A DNA stretch of 64,000 nucleotides from positions 8,556,001 through 8,620,000 of the forward strand of contig NZ_CP023699.1 of the NCBI RefSeq assembly GCF_008704495.1, written 5' to 3'. The notes beneath the pieces are model-generated. The model saw nothing but the letters and a program-made list of their open reading frames with translations, did no database searches and was not told the origin of the DNA. The DNA is from Streptomyces kanamyceticus. GTDB lineage: Bacteria > Actinomycetota > Actinomycetes > Streptomycetales > Streptomycetaceae. Below are positions 11,457 through 20,849 of the stretch, piece by piece; position 1 is the first letter of the stretch; every line of letters begins with the position of its first letter. Both the position numbers and the translations under genes were made by a program.

Positions 11457-11736
11457 GCGGCACCTCTTCCCGTCGGGTGCTGCGACGGCCGCAGCTACGG
11501 TGTCGCGGAACGTAGCGGCAGGGCCTGGAACATTCAATACTGATGAACCGTCAGATCCGTGCGGCGAGGGGTTGGGGTACTGTTCCCTTGCTCCGCGACG
11601 GACGCGGACGACGGCTCTGGGAGGTGAGACCCATTACCGCAGTAGTTGGTCGGGTGCTCTCCTCTCGCGACCGCGCGGTTCACCCGGCATAGGTGACCGA
11701 GGGAGCCCCATCGGGATCCCGGAAGGTTTTCTTCGC

Positions 11737-12630
11737 ATGTCGGTTTCTGAGTCTTCTCCCGTTTCAGATTCTTCCCCGGTCTCAGGGTCTTCTCCGGCTT
11801 CAGGGTCTTCTCCGGTTTCGGCCGTGGCTCTGGCCGTACCCAGTTCGTCGCCGTCCTTCCCCTCCGTCGTCGCCGCGTTGCGCGCCGCAGGGTGCGTCTT
11901 CGCCGAGGACGAGGCGGAACTGCTCCTCTCCGCGGCGCGCACCCCGGCCGAACTGGCCGCCTTGGTGGAGCGCAGGGCGAGCGGATTGCCCCTCGAACAC
12001 GTCCTCGGCTGGGCCGGGTTCCGCGGACTGCGGATCGCGGTGGACCCCGGGGTCTTCGTGCCGCGCCGCCGTACCGAGTTCCTCGTCGAGCGGGCCATCG
12101 CGCTCGCCGCGTCCGGTCCCGGAGCCGTACCCGTCGTCGTCGATCTGTGCTGCGGCTCTGGCGCTCTCGGCGCCGCGCTCGCCGCCGCCCTCGGGCCCGT
12201 CGAGCTGCATGCCGCCGACATCGACCCCGCGGCGGTGCGCTGCGCCCGCCGCAACGTCGCGGCCGTCGGGGGCACGGTCTATGTGGGCGACCTCTACGAT
12301 CCGCTGCCCGCCGCGCTCCGCGGCCGCGTCGGCATCCTGCTGGCCAACGTCCCGTACGTCCCCACCGAAGAGGTCGGCCTGCTGCCCGCCGAGGCGCGCG
12401 TCCACGAGGCGCGGGTGGCGCTCGACGGCGGCAGGGACGGTCTTGACGTGCTGCGCCGGGTGACCGCGGAGGCGGCCGAGTGGCTGGCGCCCGGCGGCCA
12501 TCTGCTGTTCGAGACGAGCGAGAGCCAGGTGGCGGCGGCGCGCGCGGCCGTCGAGCGTGCCGGGCTGGTGGCGCGGGTGGTCGAGGACGAGGAGCTGTAC
12601 GCGACGGTGGTCGTCGGCACGCGGCCCTAG
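11737..12630 (+). CDS. Putative protein N5-glutamine methyltransferase (PrmC/HemK-like)
   Basis: A 297-residue SAM-dependent methyltransferase. The SAM motif DLCCGSGALGAAL is near residues 137-149, followed by ADIDPAAVRCA. The catalytic loop reads NVPYVPTEEV, where classical PrmC has NPPY, so it belongs to the paralogous group annotated as putative N5-glutamine methyltransferases; the true release-factor methylase should be elsewhere. The N terminus is a Ser/Pro-rich tail encoded by 18-nt DNA repeats (11760-11820). It starts at ATG 11737 with GGAAGG 11 nt before it. The 280 nt upstream hold no gene. Confidence 0.82.
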   Translation: MSVSESSPVSDSSPVSGSSPASGSSPVSAVALAVPSSSPSFPSVVAALRAAGCVFAEDEAELLLSAARTPAELAALVERRASGLPLEHVLGWAGFRGLRIAVDPGVFVPRRRTEFLVERAIALAASGPGAVPVVVDLCCGSGALGAALAAALGPVELHAADIDPAAVRCARRNVAAVGGTVYVGDLYDPLPAALRGRVGILLANVPYVPTEEVGLLPAEARVHEARVALDGGRDGLDVLRRVTAEAAEWLAPGGHLLFETSESQVAAARAAVERAGLVARVVEDEELYATVVVGTRP

Positions 12631-12678
12631 CCGACACCTGGTGAGGTGGTCCTCGGCTGACCTCCGGCGAGGCGGCCC

Positions 12679-12867
12679 TCAGCCGACCCGTCGTATCAGC
12701 GCCGCGTCGAAGAGGTCCGACGCCCTCGGGAACGGGCCCTCGTCGTGGCAGTGCCAGGCCTCCCAGAACAGGTCGGCGGGCAGTGCGTCGTCGGGTGCGT
12801 ACACCCGGTACACGTACTGCCTGCCGTCGATCGCCGGCAGGGCGACCATCCAGCACCTGCTCTCCAT
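12679..12867 (-). CDS. Small hypothetical protein, 62 aa
   Basis: Begins MESRCWMVALPAIDGRQYVY and ends LFDAALIRRVG. Nearly every codon ends in G or C, as in real host genes. It is acidic and aromatic-rich, with no membrane segment or recognised domain. The frame stays open upstream but codon bias is lost there, so ATG 12867 is a reasonable start; a slightly longer protein cannot be excluded. It converges with the methyltransferase gene (48-nt gap). Confidence 0.6.
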   Translation of the reverse strand: MESRCWMVALPAIDGRQYVYRVYAPDDALPADLFWEAWHCHDEGPFPRASDLFDAALIRRVG

Positions 12868-13062
12868 GCTTATGGGACGAGTGCCGCCGCACGATGGTTG
12901 CGCGACGGGCGCGAGACAAGGCGGCTCGCGCTCCTGCGCGAAGATCGGGCGGATCTCATCCGTAAGGAGGACAACCGACGCGGGCGTGCCCAACTTGTGT
13001 CGGACGCGAAGATGCTCCCCGCCGCCGATGCATATGCCCCCGGGGGTTGATGTGGTGGGAGA

Positions 13063-13614
13063 GTGCAAAGTCGTACCCCGCCGGGCGCCGAGCCCGGCTC
13101 CACCCGCGCAGAACTCGACTCCTTGCTCAGTGCTGAGCTGACGTCGGTGGTGGCCGGCGCGCGCCGACGCGCGGTGCGTGACGGGGACCGGCAGATCGAC
13201 ACCGCGCACCTCCTGCACTCTCTGCTCGAATCCGACCCCGCGGTCCGTGCCGTCTTCGGTGACGGCGGACAGGTGGTGCGGCTCCTCGGCTATCTCGTGC
13301 AGCGCAGCATCGGCTACGGCCTCCAGTGGCAGGGCACCGTCGAGGATTCCGGAGCGGTGCCGTTGGTCACCTCGGTGAAGGAGGCGGGCTGGTCGCCCGC
13401 CGCCGCCACCGCGATGGAGACGGCCCTGGACCGCGCCGAACTGCGCGGCGATCCGCGCGCCCTCGGCATGGACCTGCTCGCGGGTCTCGTCACCGACCCG
13501 GAGTGCCGTGCGGTCGAGGTCCTCGGGCGTGCGGGGGTCGACGTGCCGCGCCTGCTGGTCCGGGTGGACGCCGAATGCCAGGAGTACGCCGAGGAATACG
13601 GCACGGGCTCCTGA
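13063..13614 (+). CDS. Clp N-terminal domain-containing protein
   Basis: A 183-residue protein made of two Clp-N-like helical repeats, the substrate/adaptor-binding module of ClpA/ClpC. The first is DTAHLLHSLLESDPAVRAVF and the second is GMDLLAGLVTDPECRAVEVL. There is no AAA+ ATPase part. Such stand-alone repeat proteins are common in Streptomyces and their partner is unknown. The start is given as GTG 13063, which is not well supported because the purine-rich stretch is very close to it. Confidence 0.75.
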   Translation: MQSRTPPGAEPGSTRAELDSLLSAELTSVVAGARRRAVRDGDRQIDTAHLLHSLLESDPAVRAVFGDGGQVVRLLGYLVQRSIGYGLQWQGTVEDSGAVPLVTSVKEAGWSPAAATAMETALDRAELRGDPRALGMDLLAGLVTDPECRAVEVLGRAGVDVPRLLVRVDAECQEYAEEYGTGS

Positions 13615-13737
13615 CCCTCCCGCTTCCCGCTCTTCCACGCCCTCTACGAAGCGTGTACGTCCCGTCAAAGGCGTGCGCGTCCGCCGATTGAGACAGGCGC
13701 CACAAGGGGTGACGCTCATGACGCCTCCTGCCATGAT

Positions 13738-14838
13738 GTGCCGGTGCAAGAGGCTCAGGGGACTCAGGGGACAGCGGAGAACCGGGGGAGGGGCGTCGGC
13801 CTGGGGCTCGCCCTGGTGGCGGCGGTCGCCTTCGGCGGCTCGGGCGTCGCGGCGAAACCGCTGATCGAAGCGGGTCTCGACCCGCTCCACGTGGTGTGGC
13901 TGCGGGTGGCGGGCGCCGCCCTGGTGATGCTGCCCGTGGCGTGGCGCCACCGCGGCCTCCTGCGGAGCAGGCCCGCCCTGCTCGCCGGGTTCGGCCTCCT
14001 CGCCGTCGCGGGCGTCCAGGCCTGCTACTTCGCCGCCCTTTCGCGGATCCCCGTCGGTGTCGCGCTGCTCGTCGAATACCTCGCCCCGGCGCTCGTCCTC
14101 GGCTGGGTGCGCTTCGTGCAGCGGCGGCCCGTGACGCGCGCGGCCGCCCTCGGTGTGGTGCTCGCGGTCGGCGGGCTCGCCTGCGTCGTGGAGGTGTGGT
14201 CAGGGCTGAGCTTCGACGCCGTGGGACTGCTGCTCGCGCTCGGCGCCGCCTGCTGCCAGGTCGGCTACTTCATCCTCTCCGACCAGGGCAGCGACGCGGG
14301 CGACGACGCCCCCGACCCGCTGGGCGTCATCGCGTACGGCCTGCTCGTCGGCACCGTCGTGCTGACCGTCGTCGCGCGCCCGTGGGGCATGGACTGGTCG
14401 GTGCTCACGGGACGCGCCGACCTGAACGGCACGGCCGTCCCCGCCTGGCTGCTGCTCGGCTGGATCGTGCTCGTCGCCACGGTCATCGCCTACGTCACCG
14501 GGGTGCTGTCCGTGCGCAGGCTCTCGCCGCAGGTCGCGGGCGTGGTGGCCTGCCTCGAAGCCGTCGTCGCGACGGCCCTGGCCTGGATCGTGCTCGGCGA
14601 ACACCTCTCCGCGCCGCAGATCGTCGGGGGCGCGGTCGTCCTCGTGGGAGCGTTCATCGCCCAGGTCTCGGCACCGGCGAAGCCCGTACGAGCCGCGGAG
14701 CCTTCGCAGCCTGCGGAGTCTTCAGGGTCTTCAGGGTCCTCAGGGTCCTCAGGGTCCTCAGGGTCTTCGGAGTCTTCGGAGGCGGGTGGAGTTCCGGCAT
14801 CCGAAACGGAGTTGTCGCGCAGTGGCACCACCTCCTAG
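13738..14838 (+). CDS. EamA/DMT family transporter
   Basis: A 366-residue exporter with ten hydrophobic segments in two EamA repeats (about residues 20-150 and 165-300), including the family pattern VEYLAPALVLGW and the last-helix stretch ending GAFIAQVSAP. The C-terminal 60 residues are a Ser/Gly/Glu-rich cytoplasmic tail made by 9-nt DNA repeats. It starts at GTG 13738, with a CATGAT-like element just before it and no binding site, so it is possibly leaderless. The substrate is unknown, perhaps an amino acid or a drug-like metabolite. A second EamA gene follows 151 nt downstream in the same direction. Confidence 0.88.
   Translation: MPVQEAQGTQGTAENRGRGVGLGLALVAAVAFGGSGVAAKPLIEAGLDPLHVVWLRVAGAALVMLPVAWRHRGLLRSRPALLAGFGLLAVAGVQACYFAALSRIPVGVALLVEYLAPALVLGWVRFVQRRPVTRAAALGVVLAVGGLACVVEVWSGLSFDAVGLLLALGAACCQVGYFILSDQGSDAGDDAPDPLGVIAYGLLVGTVVLTVVARPWGMDWSVLTGRADLNGTAVPAWLLLGWIVLVATVIAYVTGVLSVRRLSPQVAGVVACLEAVVATALAWIVLGEHLSAPQIVGGAVVLVGAFIAQVSAPAKPVRAAEPSQPAESSGSSGSSGSSGSSGSSESSEAGGVPASETELSRSGTTS
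14721..14780. repeat. 9-nt tandem repeats inside the EamA gene
   Basis: Repeats of the TCAGGGTCC/T type encode a Ser-Ser-Gly tail. Very similar TCAGGGTCTTC units occur in the N-terminal coding region of the methyltransferase gene 3 kb upstream. Confidence 0.8.
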
Positions 14839-14989
14839 GGTGCGGCTCATGCACGCACGAGCGCTCGTTCTTCCGCCCCCCGCCGCCTAGCGCGGGGCAC
14901 TCACGGATCACGCCCAGGCCGGTGGCCGGGCGGAACGGTGCTGCCCGCAGACGGAGCCCAGAGCCCATCTCTTCTGCGGAGAACTTCTC

Positions 14990-15958
14990 GTGTCGAATGC
15001 CATTGCCGTTCCCGGCCTGCCCGTCGGGCGTGGCCTCCTCTCTCTGATCGTCGCCGGAATCGCCTGGGGCACCGCGGGTGCCGCCGCGTCGCTGGTCTTC
15101 CGGGACAGCGACATGGGGCCGGTGAGCCTCTCCTTCTGGCGCTGCGCGGGCGGCTTCGTGCTGCTGCTCGCCGCGCGTACGGTGCGGTCGCGCGGGACCA
15201 GGTCGTACGACGCTGCTGCGCGTGAGCCGCTGGGTCGCAGGATCCGGCGGATCGCCGTGACGGGCGTGGCCCTCGCGGTGTTCCAGACCGCCTACTTCGC
15301 GGCCGTGCGGGAGACCGGCCTCGCGGTCGGCACCGTCGTCACCATGGGATCGGGGCCCGTGCTCATCGCGCTCGGTGCCCGAATCGCCATGGGGGAGCGG
15401 CTCGGACGCGGCGGAGTGGTCGCCGTCGTGGGCGCCCTCGCCGGTCTGGTGGTGCTCGTGCTCGGCGGTGGTGACGCGGCCGTGCGGCCCGTCGGCGTGG
15501 TGTGGGGGCTCGCCTCCGGAGCCGCCTACGCGGCGATGACGCTGGTCACCCGGTGGTGGGGGCGGGACGGCGGCGCCGACTCGTCCGACACCACGGTCTG
15601 GGCGTTCGCCGTCGTCTCGCTCTGCCTGCTGCCGCTCGCCGCGGCCGAGGGCCTCGTGCCGCACACCGCGGAACCCGCGCGCGTGGGCGTCTACTTGCTG
15701 TACATCGCGGCCGTCCCGACAGCGGTCGCGTACGCGCTGTACTTCGCGGGCGCGGCCGTCGTCCGCTCCGCGACCGTCTCCGTGATCATGCTCCTCGAAC
15801 CGGTGAGCGCCGCGGCCATCGCGGTCGCGCTGCTCGGCGAGGACCTGACGGTGGCGACCGTGGCGGGCACGGTGCTGATGCTGGCCGCGGTGACGGGGCT
15901 CGCCGTCGCGGAGGCGCGGGGGGCCGTGGCCGCGCGGCGGGTCGTGGCGCCGGTGTAG
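14990..15958 (+). CDS. EamA/DMT family transporter
   Basis: A 322-residue inner-membrane exporter with two five-helix EamA repeats. The first includes [14 protein letters not shown] and the second includes [18 protein letters not shown]. The late [20 protein letters not shown] is a strong family signature. It starts at GTG 14990 with GGAGA seven bases upstream. It follows another EamA gene but is not close in sequence to it, so the pair is not a recent duplication. Substrate unknown. Confidence 0.9.
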   Translation: MSNAIAVPGLPVGRGLLSLIVAGIAWGTAGAAASLVFRDSDMGPVSLSFWRCAGGFVLLLAARTVRSRGTRSYDAAAREPLGRRIRRIAVTGVALAVFQTAYFAAVRETGLAVGTVVTMGSGPVLIALGARIAMGERLGRGGVVAVVGALAGLVVLVLGGGDAAVRPVGVVWGLASGAAYAAMTLVTRWWGRDGGADSSDTTVWAFAVVSLCLLPLAAAEGLVPHTAEPARVGVYLLYIAAVPTAVAYALYFAGAAVVRSATVSVIMLLEPVSAAAIAVALLGEDLTVATVAGTVLMLAAVTGLAVAEARGAVAARRVVAPV

Positions 15959-16034
15959 TCGGTCGACACGTCCGGGGCCAGGTTCTCCGTACGGATCTTC
16001 CGTACGTGCGGCGGCCCGGCCCCGGGCTGCGCCA

Positions 16035-16736
16035 TCAGGCCAGGTAGTCCGGCACCTCGATGCCGGGGGCGAGGTCGGCGGAGGGGATCAGGGCGTCGTA
16101 GCCCTTGCGCAGCGGGACGACTCCGGCCCAGTGGGAGAGGTCCATGTCCTCCGGCTCGTCGTTCGGGCCGCCGGTGCGCGCCTTCGCCGAGACCTCGTCG
16201 AGGTCGAGCCGGAGCACGGCGGTCGCCGCGAGCTCCTTGGCGTTGGCGGGGCGCGAGTCGGCGGTCCGGCCCGGCACCACGTGGTCGACCAGCGAGTCGA
16301 GCGCGGCCCGCTTCTCCTCGGGGTCCGTGACCTGGTAGGCGGTCCCGTGCACCACTACGGAGCGGTAGTTGATCGAGTGGTGGAAGGCGGAACGGGCCAG
16401 GACGAGGCCGTCGACATGCGTCACCGTCAGGCAGACCTTAAGGCCCGGGTCCGCCTGCTCCTGACCGGCACCCGCCATGCGCAGCGGCCGCGATCCCGTC
16501 GAACCGTGCACATAGAGGCGGTCGCCCACGCGTCCGTAGAGCGTGGGCAGGACGACGGGTGCCCCATCGCGTACGAAGCCGAGATGGCACACGTAGGCCT
16601 CGTCGAGTATCCGGTGGACCGACTCCTTGTCGTACGAAGCGCGTTCCTTCGAGCGGGTGGGGACCGTGCGGTCGGTCGGTGCGTAGGCGGCGCTGTCCTG
16701 CGAAGTGGTGTCCGTGGTGGTCTGCGTCGTCTGCAT
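16035..16736 (-). CDS. Pyridoxamine 5'-phosphate oxidase family (flavin-binding split barrel) protein
   Basis: A 233-residue FMN/F420-type split-barrel protein close to the nitroimidazole-reductase-like group: HRILDEAYVCHLGFV, PVVLPTLYGRVGDRLYVHG and the AFHHSINYRSVVVHG segment are visible. It starts at ATG 16736 with GGGAGAG upstream. It is divergent from a MocR-type regulator, and PPOX-fold proteins are common targets of such PLP-sensing regulators, so a link to vitamin B6 or flavin metabolism is plausible but unproven. Confidence 0.85.
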   Translation of the reverse strand: MQTTQTTTDTTSQDSAAYAPTDRTVPTRSKERASYDKESVHRILDEAYVCHLGFVRDGAPVVLPTLYGRVGDRLYVHGSTGSRPLRMAGAGQEQADPGLKVCLTVTHVDGLVLARSAFHHSINYRSVVVHGTAYQVTDPEEKRAALDSLVDHVVPGRTADSRPANAKELAATAVLRLDLDEVSAKARTGGPNDEPEDMDLSHWAGVVPLRKGYDALIPSADLAPGIEVPDYLA

Positions 16737-16809
16737 GGCTCTCCCTGTACTGCTTGCTGCGCGTGCTGTGCCGCGTGTTCGCCGTGGTCCGCTGCTCCAG
16801 TGCGTCGAC

Positions 16810-16838
16810 TTGGCACTTCGATTGCACTAGTGCATAAT
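16810..16838 (+). promoter_or_regulatory. Promoter and palindromic operator of the MocR-type gene
   Basis: TTGGCA (16810-16815) and CATAAT (16833-16838) are separated by exactly 17 nt. The perfect palindrome TGCACTAGTGCA (16823-16834) fills the spacer. Transcription should begin at about 16845-16846, which is the GTG start codon. Confidence 0.75.
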
Positions 16839-16845
16839 GTGGTTT

Positions 16846-18177
16846 GTGCTAGGAGAGTATCCGATCAGAGGTCGGCGCGCAGCTGAAATCGCTGCCAGTG
16901 TGGAGACCGCCGTGGGTGACGGCGGCCTGGAGCCGGGGCAACTGCTGCCTCCCATGCGGGAGTTGGCCGATCGGCTCGGCGTCAATCCCAATACCGTGGC
17001 GGCCGCCTATCGCACCCTGCGCGAGCGGGGAGTGATCGAGACCTCGGGGCGGCGCGGCAGCCGCATCCGTCCCAAGCCCGCCACGACCGCCCGTGAGGCG
17101 ATCCGGGTGGACGCGCCGCCCGGCGTGCGGAACGTCTCCCAGGGCAACCCCGATCCCCGGCTGCTGCCCGCGCTCGCCGACGCGTTCGCGGCGGCCGCGG
17201 CACAGGGCGACAAGGAACCCGTGCTCTACGGAGAGGACGCCGTGGACGCGGACCTCGCCCGCCACGCGCGCGTGGCCTTCGACGCCGACGGCGTCCCGGA
17301 CGGTCCCGTCGCCGTCACCTCCGGATCGCTCGACGCCATCGAGCGGGTGCTCGCCGCCCACCTCAAGCCCGGCGACGCGGTGGCCGTGGAGGACCCGGGC
17401 TGGGGCAGCCTGCTCGACCTCGTGTCGGCCCTCGGGCTGCGCGCGGTCCCGGTCGGCGTGGACGACGAGGGGCCGCTCCCGGCCGACGTGGAACGGGCCC
17501 TTGCGGGCGGCGCCCGCGCGGCGATCGTGACGGACCGCGCCCAGAACCCCACCGGGGCCGCCGTCGGCACCGCACGCGCGCGTGCCCTGCGCGAGGTGTT
17601 CGCCGCGCACGAGGACGTGCTGCTCATCGAGGACGACCACGGTCACGGCATCGTCGACCTGCCGCTGCATCCGCTGGCAGGCGTCACCCGCAGCTGGGCC
17701 CTGGTCCGCTCCACCGCCAAGGCGTACGGCCCCGACCTGCGGCTCGCTGTCCTCACGGGGGACCGTGTCACGGTCGACCGACTGCAGGGGCGCCAGCGGC
17801 TCGGGCCCGGCTGGGTGAGCCTGGTGCAGCAGCGCGCCGTCGTGCGGCTGTGGGCCAGCGGCGCCGTGGACGCGCGCGTGGTGGCCGCCTCGTACGGGCG
17901 GCGCAGGGACGCGCTGATCGTGGCGCTCGCCGAGCGGGGCATCCCGGCGTACGGGCGCAGCGGCATGAACGTGTGGATCCCGGTGCCGGACGAGACCGGG
18001 GCGGTCGCCAGGCTGCTGCACTCCGGGTGGGCGGTCGCCCCGGGGGCGCGCTTCCGGCTGAGCGCGCCGCCCGGTGTGCGGATCACCGTGGCGGCGCTCG
18101 CCGACGAGGACGTTCCGGTGGTGGCGGAGGCCGTCGCCGCGGCCACGGGGCCCGCTCCGGCGCGGCGTTACGACTGA
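16846..18177 (+). CDS. MocR/PdxR-type GntR regulator with aminotransferase domain
   Basis: A 443-residue fusion of a GntR winged helix (about residues 5-75; PPMRELADRLGVNPNTVAAA is the recognition region) with a class I aminotransferase-like domain. The PLP lysine is in RSTAKAYGPDLRLA, and DRAQNPTG carries the conserved Asn-Pro. Such proteins sense PLP and control nearby genes. The start is placed at GTG 16846 because the upstream ATG 16837 overlaps the -10 box; a leaderless mRNA is expected. The divergent PPOX gene is the likely target. Confidence 0.88.
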   Translation: MLGEYPIRGRRAAEIAASVETAVGDGGLEPGQLLPPMRELADRLGVNPNTVAAAYRTLRERGVIETSGRRGSRIRPKPATTAREAIRVDAPPGVRNVSQGNPDPRLLPALADAFAAAAAQGDKEPVLYGEDAVDADLARHARVAFDADGVPDGPVAVTSGSLDAIERVLAAHLKPGDAVAVEDPGWGSLLDLVSALGLRAVPVGVDDEGPLPADVERALAGGARAAIVTDRAQNPTGAAVGTARARALREVFAAHEDVLLIEDDHGHGIVDLPLHPLAGVTRSWALVRSTAKAYGPDLRLAVLTGDRVTVDRLQGRQRLGPGWVSLVQQRAVVRLWASGAVDARVVAASYGRRRDALIVALAERGIPAYGRSGMNVWIPVPDETGAVARLLHSGWAVAPGARFRLSAPPGVRITVAALADEDVPVVAEAVAAATGPAPARRYD

Positions 18178-18207
18178 CGGCGTGGCGCTACGGGGCAGGG
18201 CGCGATG

Positions 18208-19248
18208 TCACGGCCGACGGCGTGCGGTCGGTGTGGTGCGCGGCCGGGACTGGGTGAGTGCCGCGCCTGCCAGGACGATCACCGCGCCGACCGGTGTCGA
18301 CCAGCTCAGGGACTCGCCGAGCACGGCGACGCCCGCGGCGGTCGCGATGACCGGGATGAAGTACGTGACCATTTGGGCGGTGGTCGGGCCGATCTCGGCG
18401 ACCAGGGCGTACTGGAGCAGGAAGGCGAGCCCCGTGCCGATGGCGCCGAGAGCCACGATCGCCAGCAGCGGTACGACGGGGAAGTGCGTCGGCATCGAGG
18501 TGAACAGCGGTGTCACCACGGCCAGTTCTGCCGTCGCGACGAGCAACTGGGCCCCGGACAGGGAGAGAGTTGAGTGCCCCGACCTCGCGAGGGTGCGGCG
18601 CACGTAGATCCAGCCGATCGGGTAGCTGAGCGAGGCGAGCAGCGCCATCGCTGTGCCGCGCGGGTCGAGCCCGCTGAAGCCCTGCCAGGCGCCGAGCACG
18701 GTGAGCACCCCGAAGAAGCCGATGCCGAGACCGGCGACCCGGCGCCGCGTGGGCCGGTCCTCGGAGAGCGCGACCAGGGAGAGCGCCATGCCCCAGAGCG
18801 GCGAGGTGGCGTTGCAGATCCCCGCGAGGGTGGACGGAATCGTCAGCTCCGCGTACGCGAAGAGCGAGAACGGCAGGGCGTTGAGGAGGAAGGCGGCGAC
18901 GGCCAGATGCCCCCAGGTCCGCGCGCCGCGCGGCAGCCGCTCGCGCTTCACGACGAGCACTGCGGCGATCACGACGGTGCCGAACGCGAGTCGCCCCAGG
19001 GTCACTTGGAAGGGTGCGTACCCGTCCGTGCCGACCTTGATGAGCAGGAAGCTGAAGCCCCAGATCAGCGAGAGGGTGCCGAAGCGGATCCGCCAGTCGA
19101 GGGCGCGGCGCCCCGGCGTCGTGGAACCGGGGGTGACGGTCTCGCGGCCGGTGACTGCGAGGGCCGGGGGAGTCGGGGCAGTCGAGGGGGCCGAGGGAGT
19201 CGAGGGGGCCGGGGCGATCGGTTGGGACGGCGGGGTGACGGTGCTCAT
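18208..19248 (-). CDS. EamA/DMT family transporter
   Basis: A 346-residue exporter. A 50-residue Pro/Ser/Thr-rich N-terminal tail is followed by ten membrane segments in two EamA repeats (LIWGFSFLLIKVG, LTIPSTLAGICNATSPLWGM, YALVAEIGPTTAQMVTYFIP). It starts at ATG 19248. It is divergent from a LysR regulator with a dyad in the 74-nt gap, so it is probably the regulated target. Substrate unknown; related pairs often export amino acids. Confidence 0.9.
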   Translation of the reverse strand: MSTVTPPSQPIAPAPSTPSAPSTAPTPPALAVTGRETVTPGSTTPGRRALDWRIRFGTLSLIWGFSFLLIKVGTDGYAPFQVTLGRLAFGTVVIAAVLVVKRERLPRGARTWGHLAVAAFLLNALPFSLFAYAELTIPSTLAGICNATSPLWGMALSLVALSEDRPTRRRVAGLGIGFFGVLTVLGAWQGFSGLDPRGTAMALLASLSYPIGWIYVRRTLARSGHSTLSLSGAQLLVATAELAVVTPLFTSMPTHFPVVPLLAIVALGAIGTGLAFLLQYALVAEIGPTTAQMVTYFIPVIATAAGVAVLGESLSWSTPVGAVIVLAGAALTQSRPRTTPTARRRP

Positions 19249-19269
19249 GCGTCACACGATGCGCCCGAC

Positions 19270-19292
19270 AATCTCGTAGCACAATCGAGATT
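19270..19292. promoter_or_regulatory. LysR-type operator dyad
   Basis: AATCTCG (19270-19276) and CGAGATT (19286-19292) form a perfect 7-bp inverted repeat with a 9-nt spacer, the usual T-N11-A style of LysR boxes. It is placed between the divergent EamA and LysR genes. Confidence 0.7.
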
Positions 19293-19322
19293 TCTTGCCT
19301 GGTATCGCGTAGCATCGCTTAT

Positions 19323-20225
19323 ATGTTGAATCTGGAGAGGCTGCGCACCCTCGACGCCCTGGCCCGGCACGGCTCGGTGAGCGGAGCCGCCGCGGGCCTC
19401 CATGTCACGACGTCGGCGGTCTCCCAGCAGATGACCAAGCTGGAGCGCGAGGTGGGCCAGCAGCTCCTCGCCAAGAACGGCAGAGGGGTGCGCCTGACCG
19501 ACGCCGGGAGCCTGCTCGCCGAGCATGCCGCGCGGATCCTCTCGCAGGTCGAGCTCGCCCAGGCGGACCTGGAGGAGCAGCGCGGCAAGGCGGTCGGCGA
19601 GCTGCGCATGTCGGCCTTCCCGACGGCCATGCGCGGCCTGATGCCCGCCACGCTGTCCGCCCTGCGCGCCGACCACCCGGGGCTGCGCGTCGGCTGCCAC
19701 GAGATGGAGCCGCTGCCCGCGGTCGCCGCCGTGGTGCGCGGCGACATCGACCTGGCCGTCGTCCTCGACTGGTACAACAAGCCGATGCCGATTCCGGACG
19801 GCCTCGTCAAGGCCCCGCTCCTGGACGATCCCGCCGATGTCGCGATGCCCGCGGCGCACCCGCTCGCGGACCGTGCCGAGGTGGACCTGGAGGAGTTCGC
19901 GAACGACGAGTGGATCACCTGGGCGGAGGGCGAGTTCTGCCACGAGTGGCTCATGTTCACGCTGCGCGGCAAGGGCGTGGAGCCCCGTATCGCGCACCGC
20001 GCGGAGGAGCACCACACCCAGCTCGCGCTGGTCGCGGCGGGCCTCGGAGTGTGCGTGGCACCGCAGTTGGGGCGCGACCCGATGCCCGCGGGCGTGCGGA
20101 CGGTTCCGGTGCGCCATCGGGTGCGGCGCCATGTGTACGTGGTGTGGCGCGCGGACGCCGACCGCCGCCCGTCGATCAGGGCGGCGGTGGAGGCGCTGCG
20201 GGCGGCGGGGGCGGGGTTGCGGTAG
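19323..20225 (+). CDS. LysR family transcriptional regulator
   Basis: A 300-residue regulator. The N-terminal helix-turn-helix is clear (LNLERLRTLDALARHGSVSG, then TSAVSQQMTKLEREVGQQLL), followed by a substrate-sensing domain of two subdomains. It starts at ATG 19323, preceded by TAGCAT seven bases upstream and no binding site, so it is probably leaderless. The likely target is the divergent EamA exporter. Confidence 0.93.
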   Translation: MLNLERLRTLDALARHGSVSGAAAGLHVTTSAVSQQMTKLEREVGQQLLAKNGRGVRLTDAGSLLAEHAARILSQVELAQADLEEQRGKAVGELRMSAFPTAMRGLMPATLSALRADHPGLRVGCHEMEPLPAVAAVVRGDIDLAVVLDWYNKPMPIPDGLVKAPLLDDPADVAMPAAHPLADRAEVDLEEFANDEWITWAEGEFCHEWLMFTLRGKGVEPRIAHRAEEHHTQLALVAAGLGVCVAPQLGRDPMPAGVRTVPVRHRVRRHVYVVWRADADRRPSIRAAVEALRAAGAGLR

Positions 20226-20240
20226 CCCGGCGGCTCCGCC

Positions 20241-20708
20241 TCACAGGTCCGCCAGTTTCCTGAAGTCCCAGGAGGCGACCGCGTCCGGCGTGAGGCGGAT
20301 CCAGGCGTGGCGGCCGTCGTGCGGCATCGCGTCGAGGCCGAACACTCGCTGGGCGAACAGCCGCTCCGGGGCGTCGAGTTCGGGGCACGGCTCGCCGCTG
20401 CGCGGGGACTCGCCGACGAACTCCACCGTGCCCGAGAGCTCGACGCCGCGCAGCTCGTCGTACCTCACCCCCGTGTCGATCACCACGGCGATCCGCTGGT
20501 CGTGGCGGAGATCGGACCAGCGCTTGCTGCGGGTGACCGAGTACAGCCACAGGGACGCGCCGTCCCAGACGAACCAGAGCGTGCTGACGTGCGGCGCGCC
20601 GTCGGGGGACACCGTCGCCACCCGGCAGGTGCGCTCCGTGCTGAGGAACTCGTCGAGCTCGTCCGGCGTCATCATGATGCGGCGGCCCCGGCGCTGTGTG
20701 ACAGCCAT
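20241..20708 (-). CDS. PPOX-class F420/FMN-dependent flavoprotein
   Basis: A 155-residue split-barrel protein: TCRVATVSPDGAPHVSTLWF, the SKRWSDLRHDQRIAVVIDTG segment and VELSGTVEFVGE are typical of the F420-binding or FMN-binding pyridoxamine-oxidase-like group. It starts at ATG 20708 with GGGAGGACGACGC upstream. CTGAC/GTCAG arms at 20732-20746 form a small dyad upstream of it. Substrate unknown. Confidence 0.87.
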   Translation of the reverse strand: MAVTQRRGRRIMMTPDELDEFLSTERTCRVATVSPDGAPHVSTLWFVWDGASLWLYSVTRSKRWSDLRHDQRIAVVIDTGVRYDELRGVELSGTVEFVGESPRSGEPCPELDAPERLFAQRVFGLDAMPHDGRHAWIRLTPDAVASWDFRKLADL

Positions 20709-20849
20709 GCGTCGTCCTCCCGATGAGGTATCTGACTGTGTGTCAGGAAATCATGCGGGCTCTTCCTTCGTGGCGCAATGGCCGTTAGCCTCGCGCGGAT
20801 TCCGGGCGCCGGACGTCCCGGACGTCCGCGACACGCGACAGGGGAAGCC

